DNA from: an uncultured Prevotella sp.
GTDB lineage: Bacteria > Bacteroidota > Bacteroidia > Bacteroidales > Bacteroidaceae
NCBI GenBank assembly: GCA_937906495.1
Contig: CALCVT010000115.1
Span: forward strand, 1 to 5,400
Direction: 5' to 3'
Length of the DNA stretch: 5,400 nt
Shown: piece after piece, positions 5,322-5,400 of the stretch
Layout: every line of letters begins with the position of its first letter
Position numbering within the stretch: the first letter of the stretch is position 1
Translations under genes and position numbers: made by a program
The notes under the pieces: model-generated
Told to the model about the DNA's origin: nothing
Seen by the model: only the letters and a program-made list of their open reading frames with translations
The model's database searches: none

Positions 5322-5400
5322 ATGCTTTCTTTGCAAAATATTCTTCCGGGCCAGATTGGATTTGACAGCGGGTCGGAATGGTATGTAAGCACGCAGTGCG
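5322..5400 (+). CDS. Possible start of a plus-strand gene, cut by the window edge
   Basis: An ATG at 5322 opens a frame of 26 codons that runs off the window (MLSLQNILPGQIGFD, then SGSEWYVSTQC), with an in-frame stop upstream at 5289-5291. If real it is divergent from kdsA and shares a 265-bp intergenic region with it. The IGFD segment followed about ten residues later by a cysteine faintly recalls the N-terminus of MutS2-type proteins, but the match is too short to name it. The same bases also resemble a promoter (TTG at 5303-5305 and a near-TAnnTTTG box at 5326-5333), in which case the gene would start beyond the window. Low confidence. Confidence 0.25.
   Translation, partial: MLSLQNILPGQIGFDSGSEWYVSTQC

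Noticed and set aside
1..5400. CRISPR array, tRNA, rRNA or insertion sequence
   Set aside because: No regularly spaced direct repeats, cloverleaf-like sequence, rRNA motif or transposase-like protein was seen on either strand.

Overview
The window looks like chromosomal DNA from a Bacteroidota bacterium, probably Bacteroidales. The evidence is a KdsA of the metal-dependent type, start codons without visible Shine-Dalgarno sequences, and an upstream kdsA promoter that fits the Bacteroidota consensus (TTTG, then TAnnTTTG). The species cannot be named from sequence alone. All four complete genes lie on the minus strand, so transcription runs from right to left.

Right part (about 3274-5200): a Kdo-synthesis pair. 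kdsA (4304-5056) makes Kdo-8-phosphate from phosphoenolpyruvate and arabinose-5-phosphate. The gene after it, kpsF/kdsD (3274-4224), makes the arabinose-5-phosphate. They are 79 nt apart with no visible promoter between them, so they are probably one transcription unit. A good candidate promoter lies at 5170-5198, with a leader of about 100 nt that holds two adjacent small hairpins. At the extreme right edge a plus-strand reading frame may begin (5322 onward), but only 26 codons are visible and it may not be a gene.

Middle (2955-3273): about 300 bp without a gene. It contains a series of inverted repeats, including a perfect 14-bp repeat that encloses a second hairpin, and a 9-bp hairpin next to the start of the following gene. 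This is the least explained DNA in the window.

Left part (1-2954): a signal-peptide-bearing phospholipase D/cardiolipin-synthase-like protein (1587-2954), then an integral membrane acyltransferase of the acyltransferase-3 family (211-1461). A hairpin with a perfect 13-bp stem (95-134) follows and may end the transcript.

Together the genes are a cell-envelope set: Kdo for the lipopolysaccharide inner core, phospholipid (cardiolipin) remodelling, and acylation of a surface sugar. The enzymes are of known families. The unusual content is the structured intergenic DNA, together with the export signal on the phospholipase D protein and the extra C-terminal tail on the acyltransferase. I found no CRISPR array, transposase, tRNA or rRNA.
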